64,000 nucleotides of DNA, taken from CAWDPQ01 sp049642465 (lineage in GTDB: Bacteria > Acidobacteriota > Vicinamibacteria > Vicinamibacterales > 2-12-FULL-66-21). Positions 35,438-45,479 of this stretch are shown here, in pieces. The translations under genes were made by a program, and so were the position numbers. The notes below the pieces were generated by a model that did not search any database, was not told where the DNA came from, and saw only the letters and a program-made list of their open reading frames with translations. Location: NCBI GenBank assembly GCA_049642465.1, contig JBAROV010000141.1:1-64000 (forward strand). Reading direction: 5' to 3'. Each line of letters starts with the position of its first letter. Position 1 is the stretch's first letter.

Positions 35438-37888
35438 ATGCATGACATCCGCGACGCCTTCCGCTCTCTCCTTGCGACCCCGGTCGTCACCGCTGTGGCC
35501 GTACTCTCACTCGCCCTGGGAATTGGCGCGAACACCGCGATTTTTTCCATTCTGGACAGCCTGATGTTGCGCACCTTGCCGGTGCAACAACCCGAGGAGC
35601 TCGTCATCATCGACCGCGGCTCCTGGACGAACCCAATCTGGGAGGCGATTCGGGACCGCCAGGGAGCCTTCGCCGGGGCCGCGGCGTGGTCATCGACCCG
35701 TTTCAATCTCGCGCAGGGTGGCCAAACGGAAATGGTGGATGGCATCTGGGCGAGCGGCGATTTCTTCCACGTCCTCGCGACGTCCGCGATGCTGGGGCGG
35801 ACGTTCGGCCGCGACGATGACCGGCGCGGCGGCGGGCCCGACGGACCGGTCGCGGTTATCAGCTACAACTTCTGGCAGCGCCGTTTCGGCGGCGCCGCTG
35901 ATGTCATCGGACAACCGTTGATGGTTGAACGGGTGACCTACACCATCATCGGCGTCACGCCGCCAGAATTCTTCGGCACGGAAGTAGGGCGGAAGTTCGA
36001 GGTCGCGATTCCAATCGGCACCGAACCCCTGGTACGAGGCAAGGAAACCTCACTCGACCGACGCTCGAACTGGTGGTTGAGCATCGTCATTCGACTCAAA
36101 CCGGGGCAGACCATGGATACGGCGACCGCCGCCCTTCGCGGGATGCAGCCGCAGATCCGCGAAGCCACGATGCCGCAGGATTGGCCCGAACAGTACAAGA
36201 AGACGTACCTCAACGAAGGGTTCATCCTCATCCCGGCGGCCACGGGCAGCTCCGGACTGCGACGCCGTTATCAGCAACCTTTGACGGCCATCATGGTGGT
36301 GGTGGCGCTCGTCCTCCTCATTGCGTGCGCGAACATCGCCAACCTGCTGCTCGCGCGTGCGAACGCACGACGTCACGAACTGAGCGTCCGCGTCGCGCTG
36401 GGCGCCTCGAAATTCCGAATTGCGCGGCAGCTCTTGACCGAAAGCCTGGTGCTCTCTGGCGCCGGCGCGCTCATCGGCCTGCTGTTCGCGAGGTGGGGAA
36501 GCGATCTACTGGTGAAACAGCTTTCGAGCAGCACCAATACGGTGTTTCTCGACATGCGACTCGATTGGCGGGTACTTGGCTTCACGGCGGTCGTGGCCAT
36601 TGCCACTGCCGTCCTCTTTGGTGTGGCGCCAGCGCTGCGCGCCACCGGAGTGCAGCCAAACGAAGCCTTGAAAGAGCAGGGGCGCGGCGTCATCGGCGAA
36701 CGGTTCGGACTCGGCAATCTGCTCGTGGTGGTCCAGGTTGCCCTGTCGGTGGTCCTCGTCGTGGCCGCAGGATTGTTCGTGCGAACGTTCTCCTCACTGG
36801 CGAACGTGAATCTCGGGTTCGAACACAAACCGATCCTCGTGGCCAACGTCAATGCGCAGCGGTTGCAGCTCGATCCACTGCAGCGTCCCGATTTGTTCGA
36901 GCGGATGCGTGACGCGGCTCTCACCGTGCCAGGCGTGACGGACGCCGCCGTATCGGCGGTGACACCCGTGAGCGGCAGCACCTGGAACAACGTCATCGAG
37001 ATCCCCGGCGCGCCTTCAAGTCCCGAACGCGAGCGCATGACCAACATCAATGTGCTCACCCCGACGTGGTTCCGGACCATGGGGACCCGGCTCCTTGCCG
37101 GTCGCGATTTCACGGATCGCGATCTAGCGGCATCGCCTGCGGTCGCGATCGTGAACGAGGCGTTCGCCCGCAAGTATTTCGGCGGCGAGAATCCAATCGG
37201 GCGGCGCGTCATCCTGCGCAGCGGGCCGTCGCGCGAGCCGATCTCCCGTGACATCGTCGGCTACGCCGAGGACGCCGTCTATCGCTCGCTTCGCGAGCCG
37301 GTGCCGCCGACGATGTACTTGCCGCTGGCGCAGCAGACGGACGGTCCTTCGTCCATGGGCGTGAGCGTCCGCGCCGCCGGCGGATCGCCGGCGCTCCTCA
37401 CGAAGAGTGTTGCCGCCGCACTCACGGGTGTGAACAAGGACATCGCCATTACCTTCCGGCTGCTGTCCGAACAGGTGAATGCGTCATTGATTCAGGAGCG
37501 CGTCGTCGCGATCCTTTCCGGCTTCTTTGGCGGCCTCGCATTGCTGCTCGCGGCGCTCGGGCTGTATGGCGTGACGTCGTACGCGGTCAGTCGTCGCCGG
37601 ACGGAGATAGGCATTCGAATGGCGCTCGGCGCGGCGCCGGGTGGCGTGGTGCGAATGGTGCTGCGCCGTGTGGCTCTGCTCGTGGGCGCAGGTGTGATCG
37701 CCGGCACGGGCGTCAGCCTGTGGGCGTCACGATTTGTCGCCACGCTGTTGTACGGATTGCAGCCACGCGATCCGGCGACGCTCGTCGGCGCCGCGCTCGT
37801 GCTGTCGATGATTGGGGCGCTTGCGGGGTGGGTACCTGCACGCCGTGCGGCACGAATCGATCCGGCGCGGGTATTGCGAGAGGGATGA
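35438..37888 (+). CDS. ADOP-type MacB/FtsX permease
   Basis: This 816-residue protein begins MHDIRDAFRSLLATPVVTAVA, then ALGIGANTAIFSILDSLMLR, the hallmark of acidobacterial duplicated orphan permeases. It has two copies of a unit made of a MacB-type periplasmic domain and four membrane segments with FtsX motifs (about 280-430 and 690-800). No ABC ATPase gene is adjacent, so energy coupling is unknown or provided elsewhere. Members are highly paralogous in acidobacteria. Likely in the inner membrane, with a possible role in export of lipids or peptides. Confidence 0.92.
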   Translation: MHDIRDAFRSLLATPVVTAVAVLSLALGIGANTAIFSILDSLMLRTLPVQQPEELVIIDRGSWTNPIWEAIRDRQGAFAGAAAWSSTRFNLAQGGQTEMVDGIWASGDFFHVLATSAMLGRTFGRDDDRRGGGPDGPVAVISYNFWQRRFGGAADVIGQPLMVERVTYTIIGVTPPEFFGTEVGRKFEVAIPIGTEPLVRGKETSLDRRSNWWLSIVIRLKPGQTMDTATAALRGMQPQIREATMPQDWPEQYKKTYLNEGFILIPAATGSSGLRRRYQQPLTAIMVVVALVLLIACANIANLLLARANARRHELSVRVALGASKFRIARQLLTESLVLSGAGALIGLLFARWGSDLLVKQLSSSTNTVFLDMRLDWRVLGFTAVVAIATAVLFGVAPALRATGVQPNEALKEQGRGVIGERFGLGNLLVVVQVALSVVLVVAAGLFVRTFSSLANVNLGFEHKPILVANVNAQRLQLDPLQRPDLFERMRDAALTVPGVTDAAVSAVTPVSGSTWNNVIEIPGAPSSPERERMTNINVLTPTWFRTMGTRLLAGRDFTDRDLAASPAVAIVNEAFARKYFGGENPIGRRVILRSGPSREPISRDIVGYAEDAVYRSLREPVPPTMYLPLAQQTDGPSSMGVSVRAAGGSPALLTKSVAAALTGVNKDIAITFRLLSEQVNASLIQERVVAILSGFFGGLALLLAALGLYGVTSYAVSRRRTEIGIRMALGAAPGGVVRMVLRRVALLVGAGVIAGTGVSLWASRFVATLLYGLQPRDPATLVGAALVLSMIGALAGWVPARRAARIDPARVLREG

Positions 37889-37913
37889 TAGAGATCGGGA
37901 GGCCCGAGTCTCG

Positions 37914-39032
37914 CTACCGTTTGAACAGTGCCTTCAACCGGTCGTGCGGGATTGCGTCGATGCGCCGGCCGTCGCGGCCTGTCATCGTTTCGGCGGCGAC
38001 GAGAGCATTCACGATCGCCTCTTCGGTCGCTTCGACGGTGGCGCTGAACAGCGCACTGATTCTGCTGCTCGACAGCATCGAGACTTGCGCGACGTCCTGC
38101 TCGGAGGCCGCACCCGGATTGGCCGTCGAAAAGGCAATGAAGATGTCGCCGGATCCGTTGCCTGACGTCGCACCCGTGCGAGCGAGGCCAAGCGACGCGC
38201 GGCGTGCGAGTCTCTGCAACTGATGTGGGAGCAGCGGCGCATCAGTCGCAACGACGATGATGATCGAGCCAAGCTCCGGAGGCTCGTTATCACCGGGCGT
38301 GCGAACGACAGGGATTTCGCGTCCCACCGGGACTCCCCCGATGCGCAATTCCGCTCGCCGCCCATGGTTCGCCTGCACGAATACGCCGACCACGTAACCG
38401 CCGGCCGCGCGTGAGGCGGTGCCCGACCCGCATTTGAATTCGTAGCAGATCATTCCGGTACCGCCGCCGACATTGCCTTCCGGCACACGGCCGTTCTTTG
38501 CGGTATCCAGCGCTTCGAAGACGTGCTCCGGCTTTACATGAAAGCCATTGATGTCGTTGAGCGTGCCGTCCCATGTCTCGGCGACGACGGGCAACGACCA
38601 GGGCTGGAAGAGTTTGTTCTGTTTCACCGACCATGCAATCGCCGCATCGCGCACGACGCCGACGCTGTGCGTGTTGGTGATGAAGACCGGTCCTTCCAGG
38701 AACCCCGCTTCCTCGATCCAGGTTGTCCCTGTCATCTCGCCGTTGCCGTTCAGTGAGAACCACCCCGCCATCACCGGATCGGCCGAACTCTTCCCGCGCG
38801 GGAGAATCGCCGTCACACCCGTTCGAACCGGACCCTCTCCCACCTTCAGGGGGCCGTCGCCGCGAATCAGTGTGGTCATGCCGACTTCGACGCCAGTGAC
38901 GTCGGTTATGGCATTCAGCGGTCCGGGCGTGCCGTCGAAGCGCACACCCAAATCGCGAGCGCGAGGTCTGGTCTGTGCGGATGCGGAGAGGGCGATGTGG
39001 AAAAAGGCGACGAGCAGCGGCAGCGTTCGCAT
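37914..39032 (-). CDS. P1 family peptidase (DmpA-like), secreted
   Basis: From the ATG at 39032 the protein is 372 residues, with a signal peptide (about 1-19). It has the P1/DmpA motifs, including YEFKCGSGTASRAAGGYVVG, where the Ser before GTASR is the self-cleaved nucleophile. The enzyme family comprises L-aminopeptidase D-amidase/esterases and beta-aminopeptidases. The open frame continues upstream to 39143 over the gluQ 3' end and a repeat, so the later ATG is preferred. It is convergent with the ADOP gene by 25 bases. Confidence 0.88.
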   Translation of the reverse strand: MRTLPLLVAFFHIALSASAQTRPRARDLGVRFDGTPGPLNAITDVTGVEVGMTTLIRGDGPLKVGEGPVRTGVTAILPRGKSSADPVMAGWFSLNGNGEMTGTTWIEEAGFLEGPVFITNTHSVGVVRDAAIAWSVKQNKLFQPWSLPVVAETWDGTLNDINGFHVKPEHVFEALDTAKNGRVPEGNVGGGTGMICYEFKCGSGTASRAAGGYVVGVFVQANHGRRAELRIGGVPVGREIPVVRTPGDNEPPELGSIIIVVATDAPLLPHQLQRLARRASLGLARTGATSGNGSGDIFIAFSTANPGAASEQDVAQVSMLSSSRISALFSATVEATEEAIVNALVAAETMTGRDGRRIDAIPHDRLKALFKR

Positions 39033-39039
39033 CGCTGGA

Positions 39040-39897
39040 TTATAGGTCTTCGGTCTTCGGTCGTCGGTCGTCGCCCATCGCCTTCGCCAGCATCTCCTCG
39101 CGCGTCCACCCACGAGCACGCAACTCCCGGATTCCCGTGTCACCGTCAGACTTCGAGAGCTTCTGCCCTGGCGATTTCATGACCAGGAGATGATGCGCGT
39201 ACCGCGGCGGATCACGCCGACCAAGCAAGCGAGCGAGGTGAATCTGTCGTCCGGTTGAGGGAAGCAAGTCGGAGCCGCGCACGACGAGGTCGATATCCTG
39301 CAGGAAGTCGTCAACCGTGACAGCAAACTGGTAGGTCCAGTTGCCTCGCCGATCGCGAACGAGCAAGTCGCCACATTGGGATGACGGATCCTGGCGCTGC
39401 ACACCCATCAACAGATCGTCGAATTCCTCGAACCCCGGATCGAGCCGCACGCGCCACCCGTAGCCCTCGGTCAGCGGCAGGTTCCGCGAACGACAGCGAT
39501 TCGAGTACCGCAGTTCGGCGCCTCCGTCCGACGTCGCGGCGAGGGCGCTCCGCGTGCAATTACACGAGTACACGAGCCCCATGTTGTGGAGCTTCTCGAA
39601 GGCTTCAAGGTAAATGTGATGGCGGTCGCTCTGTCGGCCGAAACACCGACCCGCACGAAACGCGTGTGTTGGATAGATGTCGGGCCGAAAGCCCAGCCAG
39701 TCGAGATCGTCCAGAATGCCTGCCTCGTAGTCGGGCCGGCAGCGCTCGCGGTCGTGATCTTCGATGCGCAGCAAGACGCGTGCGCCACGCTGCCGGGCGA
39801 ATTCCCAGACGTAGACCGCGTTGCGCACGTGGCCGAGGTGGAGCCATCCAGTAGGAGCGGGCGCGAATCGGGTGCAGTTACTTTGCCGCGCGGACAC
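39040..39897 (-). CDS. gluQ: Glutamyl-Q tRNA(Asp) synthetase
   Basis: This 285-residue protein is a catalytic-domain-only GluRS relative. It has HLGH (the HIGH motif, near 22) and LSKSD as the KMSKS motif, with no anticodon-binding domain. Zinc-type cysteines (SCNC, near 110) are present. GluQ glutamylates queuosine on tRNA(Asp). The last ten residues (DDRRPKTEDL) are encoded by a short tandem repeat, so the original C-terminus was probably slightly different. The GTG start overlaps the upstream gene by 20 bases. Confidence 0.88.
   Translation of the reverse strand: MSARQSNCTRFAPAPTGWLHLGHVRNAVYVWEFARQRGARVLLRIEDHDRERCRPDYEAGILDDLDWLGFRPDIYPTHAFRAGRCFGRQSDRHHIYLEAFEKLHNMGLVYSCNCTRSALAATSDGGAELRYSNRCRSRNLPLTEGYGWRVRLDPGFEEFDDLLMGVQRQDPSSQCGDLLVRDRRGNWTYQFAVTVDDFLQDIDLVVRGSDLLPSTGRQIHLARLLGRRDPPRYAHHLLVMKSPGQKLSKSDGDTGIRELRARGWTREEMLAKAMGDDRRPKTEDL
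39041..39075. repeat. Repeat island at the gluQ 3' end
   Basis: CTTCGGT and CGTCGGT units (7 bases, five copies) overlap the last codons of gluQ and end eight bases before the P1 peptidase ATG. The unit encodes the terminal DDRRPKTEDL of GluQ. Confidence 0.65.
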
Positions 39898-41179
39898 GGC
39901 GAATCGCGGCGGCGCCGCCGGTCTCCGTCAGGTAATACACGAAACCGTTGGCGACGGTAATTCCGGACGGGTCTGGCATGGCCGCGGCAGAATCGATCAC
40001 GTCGAGACGGGCGATCGTTGCGGCGGCGGCATCGAGTCGCAAGCGTACCAGACGCAACCCCTTTTCGCCCGCTTGTACCGCCACAAGGGACTTGCCCGCC
40101 GTGCGGATTCGAATCAGCCCGGTCGGTGCGCTACGAACGCGGACGGCCGTTCGAGTGCTGAGGTCGACGCGCAGGAGACCCTCACGATGCGCAACGAATG
40201 CGAACTTACCGTTGCTCAACGCCAGACTCACCGGCGCCTCGACATCTATGGACATGACCCGCTCGACCGCGCGGTGAGCCGGCGACACGGCCAGTAGGCG
40301 GCGGCCCTGCGAATCCAGAAGCAGCACCTGTCCATCGGTTCGAACCGCTGCGTCGACCAACGTCGCCGGCCCGAGATCACCGGGAAGAGGCAGCTCGAAC
40401 AACACGCGTCCCGACACCAGCTGCAGTTTGTGAAGCGTCGCGCCGCGAGCAACGCTACTGTTGGCCACCCAGAGGTCGCCGCGCTGCGTGTCGATCTCGA
40501 TGGCGCTCAATCCATAGAACCCCGCCGATTCGGCGCCCACCATGTTCGTCGCCCGCTTGAACACATCGTCGTACACGATCAGGTTGTTCTCGTTCCGATT
40601 CCCGATGATGAATCGACGCGAAACCGCGTCATACACGAGGCCGGCCGGTATGACTGACGCGAGCGTGGACGGCAGTGGCTCCTCAACCAACGCAGGTTTA
40701 GCAGGCGTTTTGGCCGTGGCGACGACGGCCGCAGTCTTCGGCGGATCGACCGCTCGAGCTGGAGATTTCGCCGTCGCCTCTGGAGGGGACGCGCGTTCGG
40801 CTACGGGCGCATCGCTCGCCGGCGCTGCGCTCTTGAGCGTCGCTTCAAAATCTGCCCATCCGGATAGTGCGCGCACGCGACGAAAGTCATCGCTGGTCGC
40901 CGCATCCGTCACGACGCCCATCTGCGCGAGACGGCGCAGCATGACCAGCGCGTCGCCCGGACGCCCGCTCAGGCTCTGCGCTCGAGCCAGCATCGTCATC
41001 AATTGGGGATCGTTCGGGCGCCCTTTTTGAACGGTACGCCACGCGAGATCATGAAATGCTTCGTAGTCGGTTCGCGCAGCCGCTTCAAGCGCCGCAGCGC
41101 GGCACGCGGCCACATCTGCGCAATCGGGAGCAACCTGTGATGCGACCAGGATCAGAAACGCGACGATAGCGACTGGCAC
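39878..41179 (-). CDS. Secreted propeller-like protein
   Basis: This 433-residue protein has a signal peptide (about 1-18), a short TPR-like helical region (about 25-110) with ARAQSLSGRPGDALVMLRRL, an Ala/Pro-rich linker (about 115-170) and a C-terminal beta-propeller (about 175-430) with repeats such as DTQRGDLWVANSS and SNGKFAFVAHREG. It resembles SMP-30/NHL-type proteins, but no catalytic or metal site stands out. It overlaps gluQ by 20 bases and follows the second ADOP gene after a repeat island. Function unknown. Confidence 0.7.
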   Translation of the reverse strand: MPVAIVAFLILVASQVAPDCADVAACRAAALEAAARTDYEAFHDLAWRTVQKGRPNDPQLMTMLARAQSLSGRPGDALVMLRRLAQMGVVTDAATSDDFRRVRALSGWADFEATLKSAAPASDAPVAERASPPEATAKSPARAVDPPKTAAVVATAKTPAKPALVEEPLPSTLASVIPAGLVYDAVSRRFIIGNRNENNLIVYDDVFKRATNMVGAESAGFYGLSAIEIDTQRGDLWVANSSVARGATLHKLQLVSGRVLFELPLPGDLGPATLVDAAVRTDGQVLLLDSQGRRLLAVSPAHRAVERVMSIDVEAPVSLALSNGKFAFVAHREGLLRVDLSTRTAVRVRSAPTGLIRIRTAGKSLVAVQAGEKGLRLVRLRLDAAAATIARLDVIDSAAAMPDPSGITVANGFVYYLTETGGAAAIRRVRAAK

Positions 41180-41214
41180 TGCCGGAGATGGTATCGCAGG
41201 CCGTATCGCCTGTC

Positions 41215-41329
41215 AGTTGCGTTCTCTCGACGGACTAGCGACTACAGGCGACTAGCGACTGACTAGCGACTGACAAGCGTCAGCCGGACGAGCGACTCGC
41301 GACCAGCGACTGACAAGCGTCAGACGCCG
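41215..41329. repeat. Repeat island, GCGACTAGCGACTGAC-type units
   Basis: About ten imperfect copies of a GACTAGC/GACTGAC-like unit, including two copies of GCGACTGACAAGCGTCAG (41264-41281, 41307-41324). The island begins directly after the stop of the downstream-reading ADOP gene (minus strand, stop at 41330) and ends near the start of the propeller gene. Confidence 0.75.
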
Positions 41330-43756
41330 TTAAATATCGCGCAGTGCCTCCATCGGGTCAATCCTCGTAGCGCGCCGTGCAGGTACATAACAGGCCAGCA
41401 TCGCCACCGCGAACAGCAGAATCGTCACAGCCGCGAAGACCGACCAATCGAGTGGCTGGACGCTGAACAGCAGTGTCTGCAGGTATTTCGTCAACGTCAC
41501 AGCCGCCACCAGGCCAAGCGCGATGCCGATCGCTGTTGTCGTGATTCCCTGTCTGAGCACCAGCGCAAGGATCGACCGCCTGTCGGCGCCAAGCGCCTGA
41601 CGGATGCCGAACTCCCGCCCGCGTTGCGCGACACCGAACGCAAGCACGCCGTAAATGCCGATCGCCGACAGGATGAGTGCCACGACACCAAAGAGACCCA
41701 GCAACACCATCGGGGAGCGACGCCCTTCGAGGGAGCGTGAAACCCACTGATCCATCGTTCTTACGTCAGCAATCGGTTGCTCCGGATCGATTGACTGAAC
41801 GGCAGCGCGCACTTGCCCGACGAGCGTCGTCGGATCGACGCCGGTCTTGAGGACGAGGGCCATGCTGCGCATCGGCTGCTGCATCACTGGCCTGTAGACA
41901 CGCTCCTTTGTGACCGGCTGGCCGAGATCGATGCTGTTGATCGTGCCAACCACGCCAATGATGGTCAGCGGCGGCGAGTTCGGACCTCCGCGGCGAAGCT
42001 GCTGGCCCAGCGCACTTCGCTTTGAGAAGTACCGGTTGGCCAAATACTGATCGATCACAACCACCGGCGGACCCTCGGCTGTGTCGCTGTCGGCGAACAC
42101 ACGGCCCTCCAGAATGGGGATGTTCATCGCGCGGAAGTAATCCCCGCCCACGATTTCCTGACGGCCGTGCGGCGGGGCCTCGTTCGGCGGTGGCGTGTAG
42201 CCCACGATCGAATAGGACCCCGAGCTGACGTTACCGTTGAAGGGCACGTTTGAAGTGAACCCGGCTGCCGTGACTCCAGGGAGCGCCCGGGTCTGTTCCA
42301 AGAGCCGCCGCCAGAACGCTGCCAGCGCCGGGGGATCCGCATACCGTGACGCGGGCAAGGTAATTTGCGTGGTCAGGACGTTTTCCGTCGAGAATCCGGG
42401 ATTCACATCCTGCAGCTTTGCAAAGCTCTTGATCAGCAGCCCTGCGCCGATGAGCAGCATGAGGGCAAACGCCGTTTCCGCGACGACGAGCGCGGTGCGC
42501 ATGAAGCCTGTGCTCCGGCCCGCAGATCCGCGCGTGCTGTCGTCTTTCAACAGGATCGACGTGTGGCCGCGGATGACTGACAGTGCTGGCACGACTCCAA
42601 AGATTAGCCCGGTCACGACCGCCAGTCCGATCGTGAACGCCAGCACCGCGGGCTGCAACGGCGCTCCGGTCAGCCCGGGGATCTGGTTTGCGCTCATGGT
42701 GATGAGGACGCGAACGCTGATCAACCCGAGCACCAGTCCGCCAAGCGCACCGAACAACGACAGCACCAGTCCCTCGGTTACCAACTGCCGCACAAGGCGC
42801 TTGTGACCGGCCCCAAGCGTCGTCCGGATCGCCAATTCGCGGAAACGACCGGTCGCGCGCATGAGAAGAAGGTTGGCCACATTTGCACACGCTATCAGCA
42901 ACACGACGAAAACCGCGGCCTGCAGTACATAGAGCGCCTCGCGAGCTTCGCCCACGAGCTGTTCCCGAATCGGAACGGCCTTGCCCGTAAACCCGCTCGT
43001 GGCAACCCACGGTCTGAACTGGGGGAGCCGGTCCAGGTTTCGGTCGATGATTGTCTTCATCTGCGCATCGAGCTGCTCGATCGTGGCGCCAGGTCTGAGA
43101 CGGGCAATCATCGAGCTGAACTCGTTGCCCCGTCCCTGGTCCGACATCTGCTGCGGCGTAAAGGCAAACGGCAGGAGCAACACCGCGTCCCGCGCCGGCA
43201 GTCGGATGTCGGAGGGAAGGACGCCAACCACGCGATGTGACAGGCCGTTGACGCGAATGTCACGACCGACGATGGCGGGATCACTTGCGAAGCGGGAGTT
43301 CCACAGACCGTTGGTCAAAATGACGTATCGATCGGCATCGGGCTTGGCTTCGTCTTCCGTGAAGCCGCGCCCCAGGATCGGTTGTCGCCGCAGGGTTGAG
43401 AAGAAGGAGGGGGTCACCGCCAGCGCTCGGACCTGTTCGGGTTGACCGCCTTCGGCGAGCGTGACGCTGCGGTTCGTGAAGAGCGTCGCATCCTCAATCG
43501 CCGGCGCCTGTGTCTTCCGATCGATGTAATCCGGAATCGAGACGCTCGCCTGCGGCAGGCCCGTTTTGGGATAGCTGTTCCAGATGAACACCAACCGCTC
43601 CGGCTCCGGGTACGGCAGCGGCTTGAGCAGGATCTGATAGAGGAGACTGAAGATCGCGGTATTGGCGCCAATCCCCAGCGTGAGCGTCAGGACCGCGACG
43701 AGGGTAAAAACTGGTTGCTTTCTGAGCGTACGGAGGGCGTAACGGATGTCCTGCAT
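41330..43756 (-). CDS. ADOP-type MacB/FtsX permease (second)
   Basis: This 808-residue protein begins MQDIRYALRTLRKQPVFTLV and LGIGANTAIFSLLYQILLKPLPY, typical of ADOP proteins. Two MacB-domain plus FtsX units follow, with membrane segments near 20-40, 275-295, 330-350, 375-395, 425-445, 690-710, 740-760 and 775-795. It differs enough from the one at 35438-37888 to be an old paralogue. No ATPase gene is adjacent. Confidence 0.92.
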   Translation of the reverse strand: MQDIRYALRTLRKQPVFTLVAVLTLTLGIGANTAIFSLLYQILLKPLPYPEPERLVFIWNSYPKTGLPQASVSIPDYIDRKTQAPAIEDATLFTNRSVTLAEGGQPEQVRALAVTPSFFSTLRRQPILGRGFTEDEAKPDADRYVILTNGLWNSRFASDPAIVGRDIRVNGLSHRVVGVLPSDIRLPARDAVLLLPFAFTPQQMSDQGRGNEFSSMIARLRPGATIEQLDAQMKTIIDRNLDRLPQFRPWVATSGFTGKAVPIREQLVGEAREALYVLQAAVFVVLLIACANVANLLLMRATGRFRELAIRTTLGAGHKRLVRQLVTEGLVLSLFGALGGLVLGLISVRVLITMSANQIPGLTGAPLQPAVLAFTIGLAVVTGLIFGVVPALSVIRGHTSILLKDDSTRGSAGRSTGFMRTALVVAETAFALMLLIGAGLLIKSFAKLQDVNPGFSTENVLTTQITLPASRYADPPALAAFWRRLLEQTRALPGVTAAGFTSNVPFNGNVSSGSYSIVGYTPPPNEAPPHGRQEIVGGDYFRAMNIPILEGRVFADSDTAEGPPVVVIDQYLANRYFSKRSALGQQLRRGGPNSPPLTIIGVVGTINSIDLGQPVTKERVYRPVMQQPMRSMALVLKTGVDPTTLVGQVRAAVQSIDPEQPIADVRTMDQWVSRSLEGRRSPMVLLGLFGVVALILSAIGIYGVLAFGVAQRGREFGIRQALGADRRSILALVLRQGITTTAIGIALGLVAAVTLTKYLQTLLFSVQPLDWSVFAAVTILLFAVAMLACYVPARRATRIDPMEALRDI

Positions 43757-43844
43757 GGGTGCTTTGACGGGAAGGGAACAGAATTGGTTTCTTGGATTGG
43801 CACTCGCTTGGCAGCGAAGACGGCCGAAGAAGCTGATTGCCTGA

Positions 43845-44444
43845 CTACGTCAGCAGGTCGAAGAACAGATCGAGGATGTCCGTGTCGGCACTCGCCGCGG
43901 CGGCCTGGCTGGGTGATGGCGACGTATCCCTTGGAATCGGCGGTTTGCGGACTCCCCTGTCCGCGCCAGGTGCGTCGGCGATCTGTTTCAGCTCTCCAAC
44001 ATCGAGCCACACGAGATCGCAGGCGGTGCACGAATCGATGATGACGTTGCCGGGGCCGTAGTAGGGGTGCACGTCCATTCGATGCGAGCACCGCGGACAA
44101 GCCACGATGCGCTCGAGTTCGCGGCGATCGAGTGGAAGCGGCGGAACCGGCTGACTCGCCGCCCACGTGCGCCTCGTATAGACGACGTGCGCGAAGGTCG
44201 TTCGTGGAAGCAGCACACCGCGGCAGGTGGTACAGCAGTGGACCGGATGCGCGCCATCGAGCTGAGCGGTCGCGAGCCTTGTCGAACAGCGGGGACAGGA
44301 GGCCGCCTGCGCCGGCGTTTCGAGCACACGAATGCCGTCTATTTCAGGGGTGTCGAGGAAGTGAAAGGACCCGCAGTACCGGCAGAAGTAGTACCGGCGC
44401 CGCTCGAACAGTTCCATCGCGGCGCCGCAGTTCCGACAGTTCAA
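43845..44444 (-). CDS. Zinc-ribbon protein downstream of mreB
   Basis: This 199-residue protein has four zinc-knuckle pairs: CRNCG and CRYCG near the N-terminus, CPRC and CTTC in the middle, CPRC and CTAC near 125-150, typical of TFIIB-like zf families. WLDVGELKQI after the last knuckle is a common ending of the zf-TFIIB module. A Pro/Ser/Ala-rich tail ends in a hydrophobic DILDLFFDLLT. It overlaps mreB by four bases (ATGA). Possibly nucleic-acid or protein binding; function unknown. Confidence 0.8.
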   Translation of the reverse strand: MNCRNCGAAMELFERRRYYFCRYCGSFHFLDTPEIDGIRVLETPAQAASCPRCSTRLATAQLDGAHPVHCCTTCRGVLLPRTTFAHVVYTRRTWAASQPVPPLPLDRRELERIVACPRCSHRMDVHPYYGPGNVIIDSCTACDLVWLDVGELKQIADAPGADRGVRKPPIPRDTSPSPSQAAAASADTDILDLFFDLLT

Positions 44445-45457
44445 TCCATCGCCACTTTCTTCAGCAGGTCAATGTCGGTGAGGATCTTTCCGGCACCGAG
44501 GACCACCGAGGTGAGGGGATTTTCGGCAACGAGCACCGGGAGACCCGTTTCCTCGCGCAGACGTTTGTCGAGGTTCCTCAGCAGCGCGCCGCCGCCAGTG
44601 AGGACGACGCCGCGATCGAAGATATCCGCGGATAGCTCGGGTGGCACGCGCTCCAGCGCGTCGCGCACGGCCTGCACCATGAGCTTCAGCGGTTCAGCAA
44701 GCGCCTCGCGGATCTCGGCGTCGGTCACCACGATTGTGCGGGGCACACCTTCGAGCAGGTGCCGTCCCTTCACTTCCATCGTGATCCGCTGCTCGAGCGG
44801 GGCCGCGGAACCAACTTCGCACTTGATCTGCTCCGCCGTGCGTTCCCCGATCAGCAGGTTGTAGGCGCGGCGCATGTAGCCGATGATCGCCTCGTCCAGT
44901 GCGTTGCCAGCGACGCGCAGCGAGCGACCGTAGACGGTACCGGCGAGCGAAATGACGGCAATGTCAGTCGTGCCGCCGCCGATATCGACGATCATGTTCC
45001 CCGCCGCTTCCGTAATCGGCAAACCGGAACCAATGGCGGCGGCCATCGGCTCGTCGACGAGGTAAACCTCACTCGCCTTGACACGGAAGCCGCTGTCTTT
45101 CACGGCGCGGCGCTCGACCTGCGTGATCTCCGGTGGGACGCCAATCACGAGCCGCGGCCGCATCAGCGGGCGGTTGCCCGACGCCTTGCGGACGAAGTGC
45201 ATCAGCATCTTCTCCGCCGCGTCGAAATCTGCAATCACGCCATCTTTCATCGGACGCACAGGTTTGATATTGGCGGGTGTGCGCCCGAGCATCTCGTGTG
45301 CTTCTGTGCCCACGGCCTCAATCGATCCCTTTGCAGTATTGAAAGCGACAATGGAGGGCTCGTTGAGGACAATGCCCCGGCCCCGCGCGAAGACGCAGGT
45401 GTTGGCTGTACCTAGATCGATCGCGACGTCGTTCGCGAAGGCCGAAAAAATGTTCAT
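44441..45457 (-). CDS. mreB: Rod shape-determining protein MreB
   Basis: From the ATG at 45457 the protein is 338 residues, full length. It has the actin-fold ATP sites: AIDLGTANTCVF (near 12-23), IVDIGGGTTDIAVISL and the adenosine motif VVLTGGGALLRNLD. The N-terminal MNIFSAFANDVAIDLG suits the membrane-binding helix. MreB polymers guide cell-wall synthesis. It is not followed by mreC or mreD, only by the zinc-ribbon gene, so this may be a second MreB copy separate from the main cell-shape operon. Confidence 0.93.
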   Translation of the reverse strand: MNIFSAFANDVAIDLGTANTCVFARGRGIVLNEPSIVAFNTAKGSIEAVGTEAHEMLGRTPANIKPVRPMKDGVIADFDAAEKMLMHFVRKASGNRPLMRPRLVIGVPPEITQVERRAVKDSGFRVKASEVYLVDEPMAAAIGSGLPITEAAGNMIVDIGGGTTDIAVISLAGTVYGRSLRVAGNALDEAIIGYMRRAYNLLIGERTAEQIKCEVGSAAPLEQRITMEVKGRHLLEGVPRTIVVTDAEIREALAEPLKLMVQAVRDALERVPPELSADIFDRGVVLTGGGALLRNLDKRLREETGLPVLVAENPLTSVVLGAGKILTDIDLLKKVAMD

Positions 45458-45479
45458 GACAGCTCCGAGGCAAGAACGC

